In this document: positions 19,800 through 30,475 of the stretch, piece by piece | How the letters are laid out: each line of letters opens with the position of its first letter | How positions within the stretch are numbered: the first letter of the stretch is position 1 | Source of the DNA: Streptomyces fragilis | GTDB lineage: Bacteria; Actinomycetota; Actinomycetes; Streptomycetales; Streptomycetaceae | Assembly (NCBI RefSeq): GCF_003112515.1 | Contig: NZ_BEVZ01000014.1 | Coordinates: forward strand, 1 to 56,822 | DNA: 56,822 nt | Direction of reading: 5' to 3' | Made by a program: the position numbers and the translations under genes | Notes under the pieces: generated by a model | The model's database searches: none | Seen by the model: the letters and a program-made list of their open reading frames with translations, nothing else | What the model was told of the DNA's origin: nothing

Positions 19800-20330
19800 A
19801 TGACCGACGACCGGACCTTCCCCGAGGCGCTGGCGGCCGTGAGCCGGGTCGCCTTCCCCTACGACGACGGGCGTGGCATCGACTACGAGCCGTACGGCGA
19901 CTTCCTGTCCGCCGAGGAGACCACGCAGTGGTTCCGTGCCTGGACGGGCAACGACGACGTGGACGGTGACATGTTCCGCGTCTTCGGGCAGCAGGGCGCG
20001 GGCGGGCTCGTGGCGCTGTGGCTGGTGAGGGAGGGGGGGGCCACCGGCCGGGCAGCCGGTGGTGTACCTGGGGTCGGAGGGGGAGACGGTGCATCTCGCC
20101 CGCGACCTGGACGACTTCCTGTGGCTGCTGGCGCAGGGGACGGGCCCGACGGACGTCGCCCACGGGGCGGGGCGGCGGACGGGGAGCGGGCGGTCCGGCC
20201 GCACCCGGGCATGACGGCGGTGGCGCAACGGTTCGCGGCCGGGAGGAGGCGGGCCCCGGAGGCGATCCTCCGCGACGCCGCCGAGGGCGTGCCCGACCTC
20301 GAGGAAACCGTCCTCGCCCTCTGCCGCTGA
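19800..20330 (+). pseudogene. SUKH (SMI1/KNR4) family gene with two frameshifts
   Basis: The first 78 codons (MTDDRTFPEALAAV to LWLVREG) and the last 50 (MTAVAQRFAAG to ETVLALCR) read in one frame, but the conserved middle GQPVVYLGSEGETVHLARD and LDDFLWLLAQG lies in the +1 frame. The switch falls at a run of eight G (20033-20040), where seven would restore the frame; the return is in GGGGCGGGGCGGCGG near 20164-20178. Left as is, the unshifted frame is open but encodes a low-complexity middle. SUKH proteins often act as immunity or housekeeping adaptor proteins. Either the gene is broken or the two G-rich runs hold sequencing errors. Confidence 0.7.
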
Positions 20331-20371
20331 GACGTCCCCGCGGCGCCCGCCGGCGGTGTCGCGGCGCCAGG

Positions 20372-20404
20372 GGGCGGGCCCGGCCGGGTGGCGCGGGCCC
20401 GCCC
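20372..20404. terminator. Stem-loop between convergent genes
   Basis: A perfect 10-bp stem GGGCGGGCCC (20372-20381 with 20395-20404) and 13-nt loop, placed between the convergent SUKH and GH15 genes, 8 nt from the GH15 stop. Confidence 0.65.
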
Positions 20405-20412
20405 GGGCGGGG

Positions 20413-22245
20413 TCAGCCGCCGTAGGCGCCGGAGGCGGTGAGGCGGAGGGCGGTGTCGATGAGGGGCACGTGACTGAAGGCCTGGGGGAAGTTGCCGACC
20501 TGACGCTGGTGCTTGGAGTCCCACTCCTCCGCCAGCAACCCCAGGTCGTTGCGGAGGGACAGCAGCTTCTCGAACAGCTGCCGCGCCTCCTCGACCCGCC
20601 CGATCATCGCCAGGTCGTCCGCCATCCAGAAGGAGCAGGCCAGGAACGCCCCCTCGTCGCCCGCCAGGCCGTCCACGTTGTCCTCACCCGGATGGGTGGG
20701 GTAGCGCAGGATGAAGCCGTCCGGCGTCGACAGCTCCCGCTGGATCGCCTCGATCGTGCCGATGACCCGCTTGTCGTCCGGCGGCAGGAAACCGACCTGC
20801 GGGATCAGCAGCAGCGACGCGTCCAGCTCCTGGGAGCCGTACGACTGGGTGAAGGTGTTGCGCTCCGGGTCGTAGCCCTTCTCGCAGACGTCCCGGTGGA
20901 TGTCGTCGCGCAGCTCCCGCCACCGCTCCAGCGGGCCCTCCGCGTCGCCGGACTCGACCAGCTTGATGGTGCGGTCCACCGCCACCCAGGCCATGACCTT
21001 GGAGTGCACGAAGTGGCGGCGCGGGCCGCGCACCTCCCAGATGCCCTCGTCCGGCTGGTTCCAGTGGTTCTCCAGGTAGCTGATCAGCTTCAGCTGGAGC
21101 TGCGAGGCGTAGTCGTTGCGCGACAGGCCGGTCATGTGCGCCAGGTGCAGCGCCTCGATGGTCTCGCCGTAGACGTCCAGCTGCAGCTGGTGGGCCGCGC
21201 CGTTGCCGACCCGGACCGGGGCGGAGTTCTCGTAGCCCGGCAGCCAGTCCAGCTCCGCCTCGCCGAGCTCGCGCTCGCCGGCGATGCCGTACATGATCTG
21301 CAGGTTCTCCGGGTCGCCCGCGACCGCCCGCAGCAACCACTCGCGCCAGGCGCGGGCCTCCTCGCGGTAGCCGGTGCGCAGCAGCGAGGACAGGGTGATC
21401 GCCGCGTCGCGCAGCCACGTGTAGCGGTAGTCCCAGTTGCGGACGCCGCCGATCTCCTCGGGCAGCGAGGTGGTCGGCGCGGCGACGATGCCGCCCGTGG
21501 GGGCGTAGGTGAGCGCCTTCAGCGTGATCAGCGAACGGATCACGGCCTCCCGGTAGGGGCCGTGGTACGTGCACAGGGCGACCCACTCGCGCCAGAAGTC
21601 GTCGGTCGCCGCCAGCGCCTGCTCGGGCTCCGGCAGCGGCGGCGGCTCCTTGTGCGAGGGCTGCCAGGACAGCGTGAAGCCGAACCGGTCGCCCTCCGAG
21701 ACGTCGAAGTCGGTGTAGGTGGTGAGGTCCTGGCCGAAGGTGGTCAGGTCGTCCTCCTCGCCGGCCGCCTCGAGCACGTCGGTGTCGAACCAGACGGAGT
21801 CCGGGCCGGCGACGCCGACCAGGCGCCCGTTGCGGCGGTGCACCCACGGCACGATGCGGCCGTAGGAGAACCGCATCCGCAGCGCCGAGCGCATCGGGAC
21901 CCGGCCCGAGACGCCCTCCACGATCCGGATGACCTGCGGGGCCCCGTCACGCGGCGGCATGAAATCGGTCACCCGGACGGTGCCCTGTGGGGTGTCCCAC
22001 TCCGACTCCAGGACCAGGGAGTCGCCCCGGTAGCGGCGGCGGGTGGCCGCGGGCGCCCCGGCCTCCGGCGCGTGGGCGGGCCCGACGCGCCAGAACCCGT
22101 GATCCTCGGTGCCCAGCAGGCCGGCGAAGATGGCCTGAGAGTCGAAGCGGGGCAGGCACAGCCAGTCCACCGTGCCGTCCCGGCAGACCAGGGCGGCGGT
22201 CTGCATGTCTCCGATGAGTGCGTAGTCCTCGATACGCCCGGCCAC
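20413..22245 (-). CDS. GH15 glycoside hydrolase (trehalase-like)
   Basis: 610 aa, cytoplasmic. GH15 marks: an N-terminal IEDYALIGDMQTAALVCRDG beta-sandwich start, RNWDYRYTWLRDA near residue 262, general acid region IWEVRG near 400 and general base region EEWDSKHQRQVGNFPQAFSH near 570. This layout is that of actinobacterial GH15 alpha,alpha-trehalases (Rv2402 type) and glucoamylase-like enzymes; trehalose is the most likely substrate. GTG 22245 is preceded by GGAG with a 6-nt gap; a GTG at 22269 would add eight residues. Confidence 0.92.
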   Translation of the reverse strand: MAGRIEDYALIGDMQTAALVCRDGTVDWLCLPRFDSQAIFAGLLGTEDHGFWRVGPAHAPEAGAPAATRRRYRGDSLVLESEWDTPQGTVRVTDFMPPRDGAPQVIRIVEGVSGRVPMRSALRMRFSYGRIVPWVHRRNGRLVGVAGPDSVWFDTDVLEAAGEEDDLTTFGQDLTTYTDFDVSEGDRFGFTLSWQPSHKEPPPLPEPEQALAATDDFWREWVALCTYHGPYREAVIRSLITLKALTYAPTGGIVAAPTTSLPEEIGGVRNWDYRYTWLRDAAITLSSLLRTGYREEARAWREWLLRAVAGDPENLQIMYGIAGERELGEAELDWLPGYENSAPVRVGNGAAHQLQLDVYGETIEALHLAHMTGLSRNDYASQLQLKLISYLENHWNQPDEGIWEVRGPRRHFVHSKVMAWVAVDRTIKLVESGDAEGPLERWRELRDDIHRDVCEKGYDPERNTFTQSYGSQELDASLLLIPQVGFLPPDDKRVIGTIEAIQRELSTPDGFILRYPTHPGEDNVDGLAGDEGAFLACSFWMADDLAMIGRVEEARQLFEKLLSLRNDLGLLAEEWDSKHQRQVGNFPQAFSHVPLIDTALRLTASGAYGG

Positions 22246-22727
22246 GTGCAACTCCAGTCGAACGGCCACATCGTCCCGGCAGGGACGGTCGCTCTCTTGC
22301 GGTCAAGTCAAAGGGGGAGTGAAGCGGAAAGAATCTGTAGTTCGCTTGAGTGTGAGCTGACGCTCCCGTATGTCCGGTGTATCCGGGGACACGGCCTGTG
22401 ACACGGGCTTGGGTGGTGCCGTCTTGCCCGGCCGGGCGGTCAGCGAGTGTCCGAGCAGGATACGACGCATGATGATGATCCGCGCGACGCTCGGGGCAAC
22501 AAAGGTGATCCGAACGGGTGGGCGGCCGGTGACGCCGGGAAGCCGCAGGTCACGGCGGTGGCCCGGGTGCGCGGACGCCTTCGGTCCCGCGCGCTGATAC
22601 CCTGGTAGCCCGTGGACCGGTGGGAGAAAAACCCCGGCACCGCAGCGACGGCCCCCCCGGCGAAACCGGGTCGGCAAGCCGCTCCGCAACCCCAAGACAC
22701 CGCCACCACGGGAGCCCCCCTTTGGCC
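22246..22727. other. Divergent GH15/pyrG promoter region
   Basis: 482 bp without a gene. On the plus side TACCCT at 22598-22603 (preceded by TGA) is the best -10 candidate for pyrG and would give a leader of about 118 nt; no good -35 box is seen. The 22310-22400 part is AT-richer and probably holds the GH15 promoter, but no convincing boxes were found. No riboswitch or attenuator was recognised in the leader. Confidence 0.45.
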
Positions 22728-24405
<1,678 letters not shown>

Positions 24406-24407
<2 letters not shown>

Positions 24408-24428
24408 TCACCGGCGCTCGCGGTGATC
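24406..24428 (+). terminator. Stem-loop at end of pyrG
   Basis: A perfect 8-bp stem GATCACCG (24406-24413 with 24421-24428) and 7-nt loop that begins inside the pyrG stop codon. No U-tract follows. Confidence 0.5.
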
Positions 24429-24561
24429 GTTGCGGCGACCGGGTGACGATACGGTGGCCGGGGTACGCGCCCTTCGGGGAGCGTGCCCCGGCTTCGGCGT
24501 TTTCGCGCGCTGTTTCCCAGGTGTCGAGTAGTGGTGAGTAGTGGTGGAGAGGACTGGCCCG

Positions 24562-25197
24562 ATGACCGACCAGGTGATCAAGGACGCCCCGGAGGAGTGG
24601 GAGATCCGCTCGTCGAGCACCCCGTTCACGGGCAAGAAGACCTCCGTGCGGACCGACGAGGTGGTGATGCCGGGCGGAGCGGTGGTCGGCCGCGACTACC
24701 AGGTGCACCCCGGCTCGGTGGCCGTGCTGGCGCTGGACGAGCAGGACCGCGCGGTGGTGCTGCGCCAGTACCGGCACCCGGTGCGCCAGAAGCTGTGGGA
24801 GATCCCGGCCGGCCTGCTGGACGTGCCCGGTGAGAACCCGCTGCACGCCGCCCAGCGCGAGCTGTACGAGGAGGCGCACGTCAAGGCCGAGGACTGGCGG
24901 GTCCTCGCCGACGTCTACACCACCCCCGGCGGCTGCGACGAGGCGGTGCGCATCTTCCTGGCGCGCGGACTCTCCGACGCCGAGGGCGACCGCTTCGAGG
25001 TCGAGGACGAGGAGTCCGACATGGAGCTCGCCCGGGTCCCGGTCGCGGACCTGGTGCGCGGCGTGCTGGCGGGGGAGCTGCACAACAACTGCCTGGTGGT
25101 CGGCGTGCTGTCGCTGGTCGCGGCGCGCGCCGGCGACGGGCTGGAGGCGCTGCGGCCCGCCGAGGCGCCGTGGCCCGCCCGGCCGTTCGAGGCGTAG
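24562..25197 (+). CDS. NUDIX hydrolase (ADP-ribose pyrophosphatase-like)
   Basis: 211 aa. The Nudix box is complete: G(L)LDVPGEN then AAQRELYEEAHV near residues 85-108, preceded by VVLRQYRHPVRQKLWEIPAG, typical of ADP-ribose pyrophosphatases that cut ADP-ribose to AMP and ribose 5-phosphate. It keeps the same place after pyrG as Rv1700 in M. tuberculosis, a characterised ADP-ribose pyrophosphatase. ATG 24562 has GAGAGGA about 10 nt upstream. A tandem GAGTAGTGGT pair lies just before the ribosome binding site. Confidence 0.93.
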   Translation: MTDQVIKDAPEEWEIRSSSTPFTGKKTSVRTDEVVMPGGAVVGRDYQVHPGSVAVLALDEQDRAVVLRQYRHPVRQKLWEIPAGLLDVPGENPLHAAQRELYEEAHVKAEDWRVLADVYTTPGGCDEAVRIFLARGLSDAEGDRFEVEDEESDMELARVPVADLVRGVLAGELHNNCLVVGVLSLVAARAGDGLEALRPAEAPWPARPFEA

Positions 25198-25225
25198 GTC
25201 CCTCGCGGGATCACGGACGTCTCAG

Positions 25226-25265
25226 GCGGGGCGCGGCCGGTTCGGGCGAACGGGCCGCGCCCCGC
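25226..25265 (+). terminator. Strong two-part stem-loop terminator
   Basis: A 13-bp outer stem (GCGGGGCGCGGCC with its complement) and 5-bp inner stem GTTCG/CGAAC around a 2-nt loop, 28 nt after the NUDIX stop. No U-tract, as is usual in Streptomyces. Confidence 0.8.
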
Positions 25266-25382
25266 GTCCGGTCGGGGGACCGGGCCCGTGTGGTCCCCCG
25301 TTGCGCCGCCGCCGTGTGAACTACGCTCGTGCAAGGCCCCGCGGACGGGGTGGCGCGCGCGTGCATGACGGGAGTGTGGCCC

Positions 25383-27557
25383 GTGACCGACCAGGCGGTG
25401 GACACCGGCAGCCAGGCGTCGACGGACACGGCGCGACGGCCCTCCGGAGAGCCGTCCGCGCAGCCACCGGCCCCCGCCCCGGCGCCGCGCACCCCGCCGG
25501 GCAGGACGGAGCGGGAGGCCCGGCCGGCGCCCCCCTCGGCTTTCGTGGGACGGACCCGGGAGCTCAAGGAGCTGCTGGGGGACATCGAACGGGCCGGCCT
25601 CAACACCATCGCCGGCCGCAAGGCCCCGCGCGCCCGCGTCCTGCTCGTCGCGGGCCGGCCCGGCTCCGGCCGCAGCGACCTCGCCGAGGAACTGGTCCGC
25701 CGGGTCGCCGGCCGCTACCCCGACGGGGTCCTGCGGGCCAGGCTCACCGAGCCCGGCGGCCGCCCCGTCCCCGCGGGCCGAGTCGCCCGCCGCCTCCTCG
25801 AAGCGCTCCCCGCCCCGGCGACCGCCCCCGCCGCGGCCGTGAGGTCCGCGCCCCGCGACGCCGCTCCCGCGGCTGAGGCACGCGCGACGGCGGCCGCCGG
25901 GGTCGCGCCCGGGGCGGAGGACGACGAGCTGACCGCCGCGCTGCGGCAGGCGCTGGCCGGACGGAAGGTCCTGCTGCTCCTCGACGACGCCGCCGACGCC
26001 GAACAGGTCGACGAACTGGTCCCCGACTCCCCGGACTGCCTGGTGGTCGCCGTCGCCCGGGGACCCCTCACCGGGATCCCCGACGTGCGGCCCTGCGTCG
26101 TCGGCGGCCTGGACACCCGCTCCGCCGTCGACCTGCTCACCCGCCGGGCCGGCGAGGTCCGGGTCACCGTCGACCCCTGCTCCGCGCAGCAGCTCGCCGA
26201 GGAGTGCCACGGCGAGCCCGCGACCCTGCTGCTCGCGGGCGGCTGGCTCGCCGAGCGCCCCAAGGTCGCCGTCGCCGACCTGGTGGCCCAGCTGCGCGCC
26301 GACCCGGCGGCCGGTCCGCTGGAGCGCATGCTCGGACTGGTCCACGACGGTCTGCCCGCGGCGGCCGCCCGGATGCTGCGGCTGCTGTCCCTCGCCCCCG
26401 CCGGGGTGGTCGACCCGCACACCGCCTCCGCCCTGGCCGGCTGCTCCCCGCAGACCGCGACCGAGACCCTGGACCGGTTCCACCGGCTCGCGCTCCTGCG
26501 GCAGGTGCCCGCGGCCGGCCTGCTCTACGAGGTCCCCGGCTGCCTGCACCCCCTGCTCGCCGCCCTCGCCGAGCGCCTGGACCGCCCCGCGGAGCTGCGG
26601 CTGGCCCGCGCCCGCACGCTGGAGCGCACGGTCCGGCTGCTGCACGCCTGCCGCGTCGCGGCCGGGACCGGCGAGGAAGCCCGGGTCCGGCAGCAGGCGC
26701 TGCCGCGGGCCCTGCGCTTCCCCGGCCCCCAGGACGCCGCCGCCTGGCTCGCCGAACGCCGCGACGTGCTCCTGGCCGCCGCCCGGACGGCCGCCGGCGA
26801 CGGGGAGCTGGACACCCTGGCCCGCCGCCTGATGTCCCAGCTGGTGCGCGCCCTGGTCGCGCACGTCGGCGACGACGGGGCGGCCGCCGACCTGTACACG
26901 GTCCACCAGCTGATGCTGGACGTCGCACGGCGGCGCGGACTCGCCCGCGAGGAGGCCGCCGCCCTGCTCAACCTCGCCGACCTGGACGCCCGCACCGGAC
27001 GCGCCGCCGAGGCGCTGACCGGCTACCGGGCCGCCCTGGACGCCGGACGCCGGGCGCAGGACCCGTACGCCGTCGGCCGCGCCATGGAGTCGATCGGCGG
27101 CGCCCACCAGGAGCTCGGCGACCTCGACCGGGCCGCCGACTGGTACGGCCGCGCCCTCGCCGAACGCCTCGCCCGCGACCAGCGCGCCGAGGCGGCCCGG
27201 CTCTACGGCCGCATCGCCACCGCCCACGCCCGCGCCGGCCGGCACGAGGAGGCGCTGCGTCACCGGCGGGCCGCCGTCACCGAGCACCGGCGCGGCGAGG
27301 ACCTGCCGGCCTGCGCGCGCGCCCTGGGCGAGCTGGCCCGCGCCCAGGAGCACACCGGGCGCTTCGCGGAGTCCCTGCGCACCTTCCGCGAGGCGATCGC
27401 CTGGGCCCGTCGCGCCGAGGACGGGCGGCTGGAGGCGGGACTGCACCTGGCGCTGGCCGGCGTCCTGGAGCGCCTGGGCGACCCGTCCGCCGCCCGGCTG
27501 CACCGGCGGAGCGCGGAGCGCATGCTGGAGGAGGAGCCCTCCGGCGGGCCCGGCTGA
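25383..27557 (+). CDS. STAND-like ATPase with C-terminal TPRs
   Basis: 724 aa. Residues 1-55 are Pro/Ala-rich. FVGRTRELKELL (about 57-68) and VLLVAGRPGSGRSDLAEE (about 86-103) mark an AfsR/STAND-type NTPase, with Walker B KVLLLLDDAADAEQVDEL further on. The Walker A has Arg where Lys is normal (GRPGSGRS), so ATP hydrolysis may be impaired. The last 200 residues are TPR-like (EEAAALLNLADLDARTG, AMESIGGAHQELGDLDRAA). Unlike AfsR it has no DNA-binding domain. GTG 25383 has GGAG 8 nt upstream; ATG 25365 is possible. It may be a signalling scaffold; partner unknown. Confidence 0.85.
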   Translation: MTDQAVDTGSQASTDTARRPSGEPSAQPPAPAPAPRTPPGRTEREARPAPPSAFVGRTRELKELLGDIERAGLNTIAGRKAPRARVLLVAGRPGSGRSDLAEELVRRVAGRYPDGVLRARLTEPGGRPVPAGRVARRLLEALPAPATAPAAAVRSAPRDAAPAAEARATAAAGVAPGAEDDELTAALRQALAGRKVLLLLDDAADAEQVDELVPDSPDCLVVAVARGPLTGIPDVRPCVVGGLDTRSAVDLLTRRAGEVRVTVDPCSAQQLAEECHGEPATLLLAGGWLAERPKVAVADLVAQLRADPAAGPLERMLGLVHDGLPAAAARMLRLLSLAPAGVVDPHTASALAGCSPQTATETLDRFHRLALLRQVPAAGLLYEVPGCLHPLLAALAERLDRPAELRLARARTLERTVRLLHACRVAAGTGEEARVRQQALPRALRFPGPQDAAAWLAERRDVLLAAARTAAGDGELDTLARRLMSQLVRALVAHVGDDGAAADLYTVHQLMLDVARRRGLAREEAAALLNLADLDARTGRAAEALTGYRAALDAGRRAQDPYAVGRAMESIGGAHQELGDLDRAADWYGRALAERLARDQRAEAARLYGRIATAHARAGRHEEALRHRRAAVTEHRRGEDLPACARALGELARAQEHTGRFAESLRTFREAIAWARRAEDGRLEAGLHLALAGVLERLGDPSAARLHRRSAERMLEEEPSGGPG

Positions 27558-27645
27558 CCCGGTACGCACGGGTCGTCCCGGATCGTCTTCCCGGCCCCTA
27601 CGAAATCAGTGGCGTATCCCTCGGGTAACGCTGGCTTTACAAGGC

Positions 27646-27673
27646 TAGACAGCGGGAAATCCTTCATTAGACT
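27646..27673 (+). promoter_or_regulatory. Probable ald promoter
   Basis: TAGACA (5 of 6 to TTGACA), 16-nt spacer, TAGACT. It is the best housekeeping-type promoter match in the 248-bp gap before ald and predicts a leader of about 125 nt. Confidence 0.6.
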
Positions 27674-27805
27674 GGCAATGTCGCCGGTTCTCCGGCGTGT
27701 ATCCCGGTGTGCTCACATGTGACCGGTATATCCGTGCATGCCCTGGCAGTACCCCGCCGCCGCATGTGCTCCCCATGCCCCCCGACTGCAAGGACCGTGA
27801 TCGAC

Positions 27806-28918
27806 GTGAAGGTCGGCATCCCCCGCGAGGTCAAGAACAACGAGTTCCGCGTGGCCATCACCCCGCCGGGTGTCCACGAACTGGTGCGCAACGGCCACGA
27901 GGTCGTCGTCGAGCGGAACGCCGGCCTCGGCTCGTCGATCACCGACGAGGAGTACGTCGCCGCCGGCGCCCTGATCCTGGAGACGGCCGACGAGGTCTGG
28001 GCCGCGGCCGACATGATCCTCAAAGTCAAGGAGCCCATCGCCGAGGAGTACCACCGCCTCCGCAAGGACCAGGTCCTCTTCACCTACCTGCACCTCGCCG
28101 CCGACCGCCCGGGCACCGAGGCGCTGGTCAACTCCGGCACCACGGCCATCGCCTACGAGACCGTCGAGGTCGACCGCACCCTGCCGCTGCTCGCCCCGAT
28201 GTCCGAGGTGGCCGGCCGGCTCGCCCCGCAGGTCGGCGCCTACCAGCTGATGCGCGCCAACGGCGGCCGGGGCGTGCTCCCCGGCGGCGTCCCGGGCGTC
28301 GCCCCCGCCAAGGCCGTCGTGCTCGGCGGCGGCGTCTCCGGCTGGAACGCCACCCAGATCGCCATCGGCATGGGCTTCCACGTCACGCTGCTCGACCTGA
28401 ACATCAACAAGCTGCGCGAGGCGGACAAGGTCTTCGGGACCAAGGTGACGACCGTCGTCTCCAACTCCTTCGAGATCGAGAAGGCGCTGGTCGAGGCCGA
28501 CCTGGTCGTCGGCGCGGTGCTGATCCCCGGCGCCAAGGCCCCCAAGCTGGTCAGCAACGAGCTGGTCTCGCGCATGAAGCCCGGAAGTGTCCTTGTCGAC
28601 ATCGCCATCGACCAGGGCGGCTGCTTCGAGGACTCCCGTCCCACCACGCACGCCGAGCCGACCTTCGCGGTGCACAACTCCGTGTTCTACTGCGTCGCCA
28701 ACATGCCCGGCGCGGTGCCGAACACCTCCACCTACGCGCTGACCAACGCGACGCTCCCCTACGTCGTCCAGCTCGCCAACCGCGGCTGGGTCGAGGCGCT
28801 GCGCCGCGACCAAGCGCTCGCCAAGGGCCTCAACGTCCACGACGGCCAGGTCGTGTACCGCGAGGTCGCCGAGGCGCACGGCATGCAGCACGTCGCCCTG
28901 GAGAGCGTGCTCGGCTGA
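27806..28918 (+). CDS. ald: Alanine dehydrogenase
   Basis: 370 aa, the normal length. It starts KVGIPREVKNNEFRVAITP, with catalytic-Lys stretch LKVKEPIAEEY, the His in FTYLHLAAD, Rossmann loop VVLGGGVSGWNA and VDIAIDQGGCFE. It catalyses reversible NAD-linked deamination of L-alanine to pyruvate and ammonia. GTG 27806 is chosen because AAGGA lies 11 nt upstream; GTG 27797 is only 2 nt from it. The Rossmann loop has GGGVSG where GAGTAG is common in the family, a mild change. It lies just upstream of the parA operon. Confidence 0.96.
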   Translation: MKVGIPREVKNNEFRVAITPPGVHELVRNGHEVVVERNAGLGSSITDEEYVAAGALILETADEVWAAADMILKVKEPIAEEYHRLRKDQVLFTYLHLAADRPGTEALVNSGTTAIAYETVEVDRTLPLLAPMSEVAGRLAPQVGAYQLMRANGGRGVLPGGVPGVAPAKAVVLGGGVSGWNATQIAIGMGFHVTLLDLNINKLREADKVFGTKVTTVVSNSFEIEKALVEADLVVGAVLIPGAKAPKLVSNELVSRMKPGSVLVDIAIDQGGCFEDSRPTTHAEPTFAVHNSVFYCVANMPGAVPNTSTYALTNATLPYVVQLANRGWVEALRRDQALAKGLNVHDGQVVYREVAEAHGMQHVALESVLG

Positions 28919-29001
28919 ACCCGCCGTAAACGTGGGTGAGTCGACATTCCGACAAGACGAGACGGTCACCACCCCGTCAACCGGTGGGTCAACACCGCGA
29001 A

Positions 29002-29036
29002 ACCGGCCGGACCTTGGGCTTCCAGGTCCGGCCGGT
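29002..29036 (+). terminator. ald terminator stem-loop
   Basis: A perfect 13-bp stem ACCGGCCGGACCT (29002-29014 with 29024-29036) and 9-nt loop, 84 nt after the ald stop. Confidence 0.8.
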
Positions 29037-29203
29037 GGCGTGTCCACGGGCGGTTGACCGGCAGGTGAGCGGCCCGGGCAGTCAACTCGACGTCGGATTT
29101 CGGTCGTTGTGCGCCCGGGTGGAGCGCGCGGTGCGACGCGCGTACGCCCTTGACAACAGGCATGTCCGACAAGGACACGGGAGGCCGGGTCCGGTGGATT
29201 GTG

Positions 29204-29233
29204 TTGCTGCGAACGGCCGACACGCCATAGAGT
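29204..29233 (+). promoter_or_regulatory. Probable promoter of parA-scpAB operon
   Basis: TTGCTG, 18-nt spacer, TAGAGT; predicted start near 29240 gives a leader of about 65 nt ending in a perfect AAGGAGGT ribosome binding site. Confidence 0.65.
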
Positions 29234-29305
29234 CGCCCATCGTCGGCATGGTGCCACGCTGACCTGTCTAGAAGTTTCCTGGTCACCAAGGAGGTAAGAC
29301 GACTT

Positions 29306-30475
29306 GTGAATGAGTCGACATTTACTCCCGGGGGTGGTCAACCAGGAACGCCTGCGCCGGGCACCGGACCCGCCGGAATCGAGGCTGTCGGCTCCGTCGC
29401 GGTCCGTACCTCCGCAGTCCACCAGAGCCAGGACCCCCAACTGGCTCCGACAGCACACCAGAGCATGGATGCCCATCACGTGAACGCCAGGACCGGCGAC
29501 GCAAGTGGCGCGCCCCACTTCGCCGAATACGACGAACTGCCCGACGGTCACTTCTACGACCCCGACGCCGAATACGAGCCCGACCCCGAGTACGCGGCCA
29601 CCCTCGCGCCCGACGCCGCGCGTCAGCGCCGCGAGCGCATCGGCCCGACCGGGCGTCCCCTGCCGTACTTCCCGATCCCCGGGCCGCTGGCCGACCACGG
29701 CCCGGCGAAGATCATCGCGATGTGCAACCAGAAGGGCGGCGTCGGCAAGACGACGTCCACCATCAACCTGGGCGCGGCCCTGGCCGAATACGGCCGGCGC
29801 GTCCTGCTGGTCGACTTCGACCCCCAGGGCGCGCTCTCGGTGGGCCTCGGCGTCAACCCGATGGAGCTCGACCTCACCGTCTACAACCTGCTCATGGAGC
29901 GGGGCATGGCGGCGGACGACGTGCTGCTCAAGACGGCGGTCCCCAACATGGACCTGCTGCCGAGCAACATCGACCTCTCCGCGGCCGAGGTCCAGCTGGT
30001 CTCCGAGGTCGCCCGCGAGTCGACGCTGCAGCGCGCCCTCAAGCCGCTGATGTCCGAGTACGACTACATCGTGATCGACTGTCAGCCCTCGCTGGGTCTG
30101 CTGACGGTCAACGCCCTGACGGCGGCGCACAAGGTCATCGTGCCGCTGGAGTGCGAGTTCTTCGCGCTGCGCGGTGTGGCGCTGCTGACCGAGACCATCG
30201 AGAAGGTCCAGGAGCGGCTCAACCCGGAGCTCGAGCTCGACGGCATCCTCGCCACGATGTACGACTCCCGCACGGTGCACAGCCGCGAGGTGCTCGCGCG
30301 CGTGGTCGAGGCGTTCGACGACCACGTGTACCACACGGTGATCGGGCGGACCGTCCGGTTCCCGGAGACCACGGTGGCCGGCGAGCCGATCACCACCTAC
30401 GCGTCCAACTCCGTCGGCGCCGCCGCCTACCGCCAGCTCGCCAGGGAGGTGCTCGCCCGGTGTCACGCCGAGTGA
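29306..30475 (+). CDS. ParA-family ATPase of scpAB operon
   Basis: 389 aa. Residues 1-130 are variable and acidic (EYDELPDGHFYDPDAEYEPD), followed by a ParA/Soj ATPase: deviant Walker A CNQKGGVGKTTST near residues 140-152, VDFDPQGALS near 171, IDCQPSLGLLT near 255. It is the second ParA-like protein of actinobacteria, linked with ScpA/ScpB (Rv1708 position), not the oriC-linked ParA paired with ParB. It probably acts with the SMC-ScpAB condensin in chromosome organisation. The perfect AAGGAGGT 10 nt before GTG 29306 suggests strong translation. Confidence 0.94.
   Translation: MNESTFTPGGGQPGTPAPGTGPAGIEAVGSVAVRTSAVHQSQDPQLAPTAHQSMDAHHVNARTGDASGAPHFAEYDELPDGHFYDPDAEYEPDPEYAATLAPDAARQRRERIGPTGRPLPYFPIPGPLADHGPAKIIAMCNQKGGVGKTTSTINLGAALAEYGRRVLLVDFDPQGALSVGLGVNPMELDLTVYNLLMERGMAADDVLLKTAVPNMDLLPSNIDLSAAEVQLVSEVARESTLQRALKPLMSEYDYIVIDCQPSLGLLTVNALTAAHKVIVPLECEFFALRGVALLTETIEKVQERLNPELELDGILATMYDSRTVHSREVLARVVEAFDDHVYHTVIGRTVRFPETTVAGEPITTYASNSVGAAAYRQLAREVLARCHAE

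Larger units (their letters stand above)
28919..29305 (+). other. ald-parA intergenic region
   Basis: 387 bp without a gene. It holds the ald terminator (29002-29036), a TTGACA at about 29151-29156 without a matching -10 box, the likely parA promoter (29204-29233), and a perfect Shine-Dalgarno AAGGAGGT at 29288-29295. Confidence 0.7.

Noticed and set aside
22370..22597. 75-codon frame in the pyrG upstream region
   Set aside because: No RBS and Arg-rich atypical composition; better explained as promoter and leader DNA.
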